A DNA stretch of 7,062 nt from Bacteroidales bacterium (GTDB taxonomy: Bacteria; Bacteroidota; Bacteroidia; Bacteroidales; UBA12077): assembly GCA_030643125.1 (NCBI GenBank), contig DAOWML010000123.1, positions 1 to 7,062 of the forward strand, read 5' to 3'. The notes under the pieces were generated by a model that saw nothing but the letters and a program-made list of their open reading frames with translations, made no database searches and was not told where the DNA came from. Below are positions 5,511 to 7,062 of the stretch, piece by piece. Position 1 is the stretch's first letter. Every line of letters starts with the position of its first letter. Made by a program: the position numbers and the translations under genes.

Positions 5511-5741
5511 ATGGCTAAAGTTAAAGGAGCAATTGTAGTTGACATCGAAAAATGTAAAGGTTGCGAAGTTTGCATACCTGCATGCCCGACAGATGTTATT
5601 CTTCTTTCGGAAGATGTTAACGGGAAGGGATATCATTACGCATATATGGCAAATCCTGATGCATGTACAGGTTGTACTAATTGTGCCATTGTTTGCCCTG
5701 ATGGTGTTATTACTGTTTACAGAAAAAAAGTAAACGAATAA
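5511..5741 (+). CDS. 2-oxoacid:ferredoxin oxidoreductase, delta (2x[4Fe-4S] ferredoxin-like) subunit
   Basis: This 76-residue protein is predicted to carry two [4Fe-4S] clusters. It would pass electrons from the catalytic subunits of the oxidoreductase to soluble ferredoxin or flavodoxin. The first cluster motif is C15-x2-C18-x2-C21-x3-C25-P and the second is C52-x2-C55-x2-C58-x3-C62-P. All eight cysteines are present and each motif ends in Pro, as in clostridial-type ferredoxins. By the usual exchange, the fourth Cys of each motif joins the other three of the opposite one. Gene order identifies it as the delta subunit of a Vor/Kor-type enzyme rather than a free ferredoxin, because the alpha subunit gene starts 28 bp downstream. 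The symbol differs between systems (vorC in Methanothermobacter-style naming, vorD or korD elsewhere), so none is given. There is no Shine-Dalgarno site. An alternative frame at 5539-5733 is a shadow. Confidence 0.88.
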   Translation: MAKVKGAIVVDIEKCKGCEVCIPACPTDVILLSEDVNGKGYHYAYMANPDACTGCTNCAIVCPDGVITVYRKKVNE

Positions 5742-5769
5742 GTATTAAATTTTTAAAAGAAATATAATA

Positions 5770-6846
5770 ATGAAAGAATTACGATTAATGAAAGGCAACG
5801 AAGCGATAGCAGAAGCCGCTATTCGTGCAGGTGTCGATGGGTATTTTGGGTATCCAATTACTCCGCAATCAGAAGTTCTTGAGTACCTTATGTTAGAAAG
5901 ACCGGAAGAACGAACAGGAATGGTTGTTCTTCAAGCAGAAAGTGAAGTAGCTGCTATTAATATGGTTTATGGTGGTGCCGGTGCAGGTAAAATGGTTATG
6001 ACATCATCTTCAAGTCCCGGAATAAGCCTAAAGCAAGAAGGTATTACATATATGGCTGGTGCTGAACTTCCTTGTATGATTTTAAATGTTGTTAGGGGAG
6101 GACCGGGATTAGGTACGATTCAACCTGCTCAATCAGATTATTTTCAGGCAGTTAAAGGTGGCGGCCATGGCGATTACAAATTAATCGTATTAGCACCTGC
6201 TTCAGTTCAGGAAATGTATGATTTTGTTGAATTATCTTTCGATTTAGCATTTAAATACAGAACCCCTGTAATGATACTTTCTGATGGTGCAATTGGACAG
6301 ATGATGGAAAAAGTGGAGATAGGAGAGCAAAAAACAAGATTTACAGATGCTCAGGTAAAAGAAAGATGTCCTTGGGCAACAACCGGTAAAGATGCTAATC
6401 GCGAAAGAAACATTATTACTTCATTAGACCTTGATCCTTACAGACAAGAGGTGTTTAATCATAAACTTCAAGCAAAATATAAAGAAATTGAAGAGAATGA
6501 AGTTCGTTTTGAAGAGATTCAGACTGAAGATGCCGAATATCTATTTGTTGCTTATGGAACAAGTTCACGAATTTGTCAAAAATCGATACAGTTAGCTCGC
6601 GAAAAAGGTATAAAAGTCGGATTGTTTAGACCTATTACTTTATTCCCTTTTCCAAGTGAGAGATTGGCTGAATTAGGGAAACAGGTTAAAGGTATCTTAT
6701 CTGTTGAGATGAGTGCCGGACAAATGATTGAAGATGTTAAATTAGCTGTTGAATGTAATGTTCCTGTTGAGCACTTTGGAAGAATGGGTGGAATTATTCC
6801 ATCTCCGGGAGAGGTTGTTGAAGCTTTGGAACAAATTTTTTTATAG
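5770..6846 (+). CDS. vorB: 2-oxoacid:ferredoxin oxidoreductase alpha subunit, VorB type
   Basis: This 358-residue subunit carries the pyrimidine-binding half of a thiamine-diphosphate enzyme that oxidatively decarboxylates a 2-oxoacid to acyl-CoA and reduces ferredoxin. The N-terminal domain contains MKGNEAIAEAAIRAG (7-21), FGYPITPQSEVLE (26-38), QAESE (55-59; likely includes the catalytic Glu that activates thiamine), TSSSSPGISLKQEG (78-91) and RGGPGLGTIQPAQSDYFQ (109-126). These blocks match proteins annotated as 3-methyl-2-oxobutanoate dehydrogenase subunit VorB, which are about 350-360 residues long. A linker of about 60 residues leads to the C-terminal domain II (from about 255), with YLFVAYGTSSR and a terminal GRMGG...PSPGEV segment. 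Substrate could be branched-chain, 2-oxoglutarate or other 2-oxoacids; related Kor alpha subunits look similar. The TAG stop forms the first part of the next gene's ribosome-binding site (TAGGAGG), which suggests coupled translation. Confidence 0.88.
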   Translation: MKELRLMKGNEAIAEAAIRAGVDGYFGYPITPQSEVLEYLMLERPEERTGMVVLQAESEVAAINMVYGGAGAGKMVMTSSSSPGISLKQEGITYMAGAELPCMILNVVRGGPGLGTIQPAQSDYFQAVKGGGHGDYKLIVLAPASVQEMYDFVELSFDLAFKYRTPVMILSDGAIGQMMEKVEIGEQKTRFTDAQVKERCPWATTGKDANRERNIITSLDLDPYRQEVFNHKLQAKYKEIEENEVRFEEIQTEDAEYLFVAYGTSSRICQKSIQLAREKGIKVGLFRPITLFPFPSERLAELGKQVKGILSVEMSAGQMIEDVKLAVECNVPVEHFGRMGGIIPSPGEVVEALEQIFL

Positions 6847-6850
6847 GAGG
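6846..6850 (+). promoter_or_regulatory. strong Shine-Dalgarno site (GGAGG) for the beta subunit
   Basis: GGAGG lies 7 nt before ATG 6858 and overlaps the last base of the vorB stop codon. None of the other six gene starts in the window has a comparable purine core; they are preceded by A/T-rich sequence, as is normal in Bacteroidetes. The site decides the start of the beta subunit and could balance alpha:beta synthesis through re-initiation. Confidence 0.75.
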
Positions 6851-6857
6851 ATAAAAA

Positions 6858-7062
6858 ATGGCTGAAAATATAATAAACAACGATATAATAAAAGAAGAAA
6901 ACTTAGTTTATAAGAAAACTAAACTTCTTACTGATAAAGCACTAAGTTATTGTCCCGGTTGTGGTCATGGTACTGCTCACCGTTTAGTAATGGAGGTTGT
7001 TGAGGAACTTAATGCTCAGGATCAAACTATTGGAATTGCTCCTGTAGGTTGTTCTGTACTTG
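6858..7062 (+). CDS. 2-oxoacid:ferredoxin oxidoreductase beta (TPP-binding) subunit, 5' part
   Basis: The first 68 codons of this gene are in the window; the rest lies beyond the right edge. It would encode the subunit that binds thiamine diphosphate and usually one [4Fe-4S] cluster. After a poorly conserved N-terminus of about 25 residues comes LSYCPGCGHGTAHRLV (29-44). The C-P-G-C-G-H-G core (C32, C35, H37) is the hallmark of Kor/Vor/Por beta subunits: the cysteines are cluster ligands and the GHG segment contacts cofactor. IGIAPVGCSVL (58-68) is the next conserved block, and the cysteine there is also typical. The start is fixed by the GGAGG site 7 nt upstream, with only 11 bp separating it from vorB. 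In vorB-linked operons this subunit is called VorA and may be fused to or followed by the gamma subunit, which I expect just outside the window. Confidence 0.88.
   Translation, partial: MAENIINNDIIKEENLVYKKTKLLTDKALSYCPGCGHGTAHRLVMEVVEELNAQDQTIGIAPVGCSVL

Noticed and set aside
5539..5733. Alternative + strand frame inside the ferredoxin-subunit gene
   Set aside because: The overlapping frame has the eight cluster cysteines in perfect spacing; this one is its shadow.

Overview
The window looks like chromosomal DNA from an AT-rich, probably anaerobic or fermentative member of the Bacteroidetes (Bacteroidota). Three things point there. TAnnTTTG-type -7 promoter elements lie upstream of two transcription units. 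Almost every gene lacks a Shine-Dalgarno sequence. The intergenic DNA carries short degenerate 7- and 8-bp repeats. The protein families (Bacteroidetes-type DcaP-like porin, flavodoxin, VorB-type 2-oxoacid oxidoreductase) agree. All recognisable genes are on the + strand.

Layout. 1-445: a possible C-terminal tail of an upstream gene, a stub that encodes a signal peptide followed by only about ten residues (probably the remnant of a TolC-like gene), and about 265 bp of non-coding DNA with imperfect hairpins and a GCAGTTG-type heptad repeat. 446-1690: a secreted beta-barrel porin of the DcaP-like type. 1691-1896: a repeat-rich spacer with two adjacent GAA-triloop hairpins and two 32-bp octamer-repeat tracts in inverted orientation. 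1897-3351: a sodium:solute symporter (SSS family). 3464-5322: a two-gene operon of a long-chain flavodoxin and a fold-type I PLP aminotransferase, 8 bp apart. 5511-7062 and beyond: an operon for a CoA-acylating 2-oxoacid:ferredoxin oxidoreductase of the VorB type, in the order ferredoxin-like delta subunit, alpha subunit, TPP-binding beta subunit (cut by the window edge).

How they may work together (inference). An aminotransferase could turn an amino acid into a 2-oxoacid. The VOR-type enzyme would oxidise that 2-oxoacid to an acyl-CoA, passing electrons to ferredoxin or to the flavodoxin. The porin and symporter could bring substrate across the outer and inner membranes. Together this would make a compact amino-acid or 2-oxoacid fermentation module. 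The sequence does not prove the substrates, and the promoters suggest at least two separate transcripts in the right half.

I see no mobile element, CRISPR array, tRNA, rRNA or clearly new defence or biosynthetic system. The most unusual points are the altered FMN-binding loops of the flavodoxin, its tight pairing with an aminotransferase, the inverted octamer tracts ahead of the symporter, and the single strong Shine-Dalgarno site inside the vor operon.
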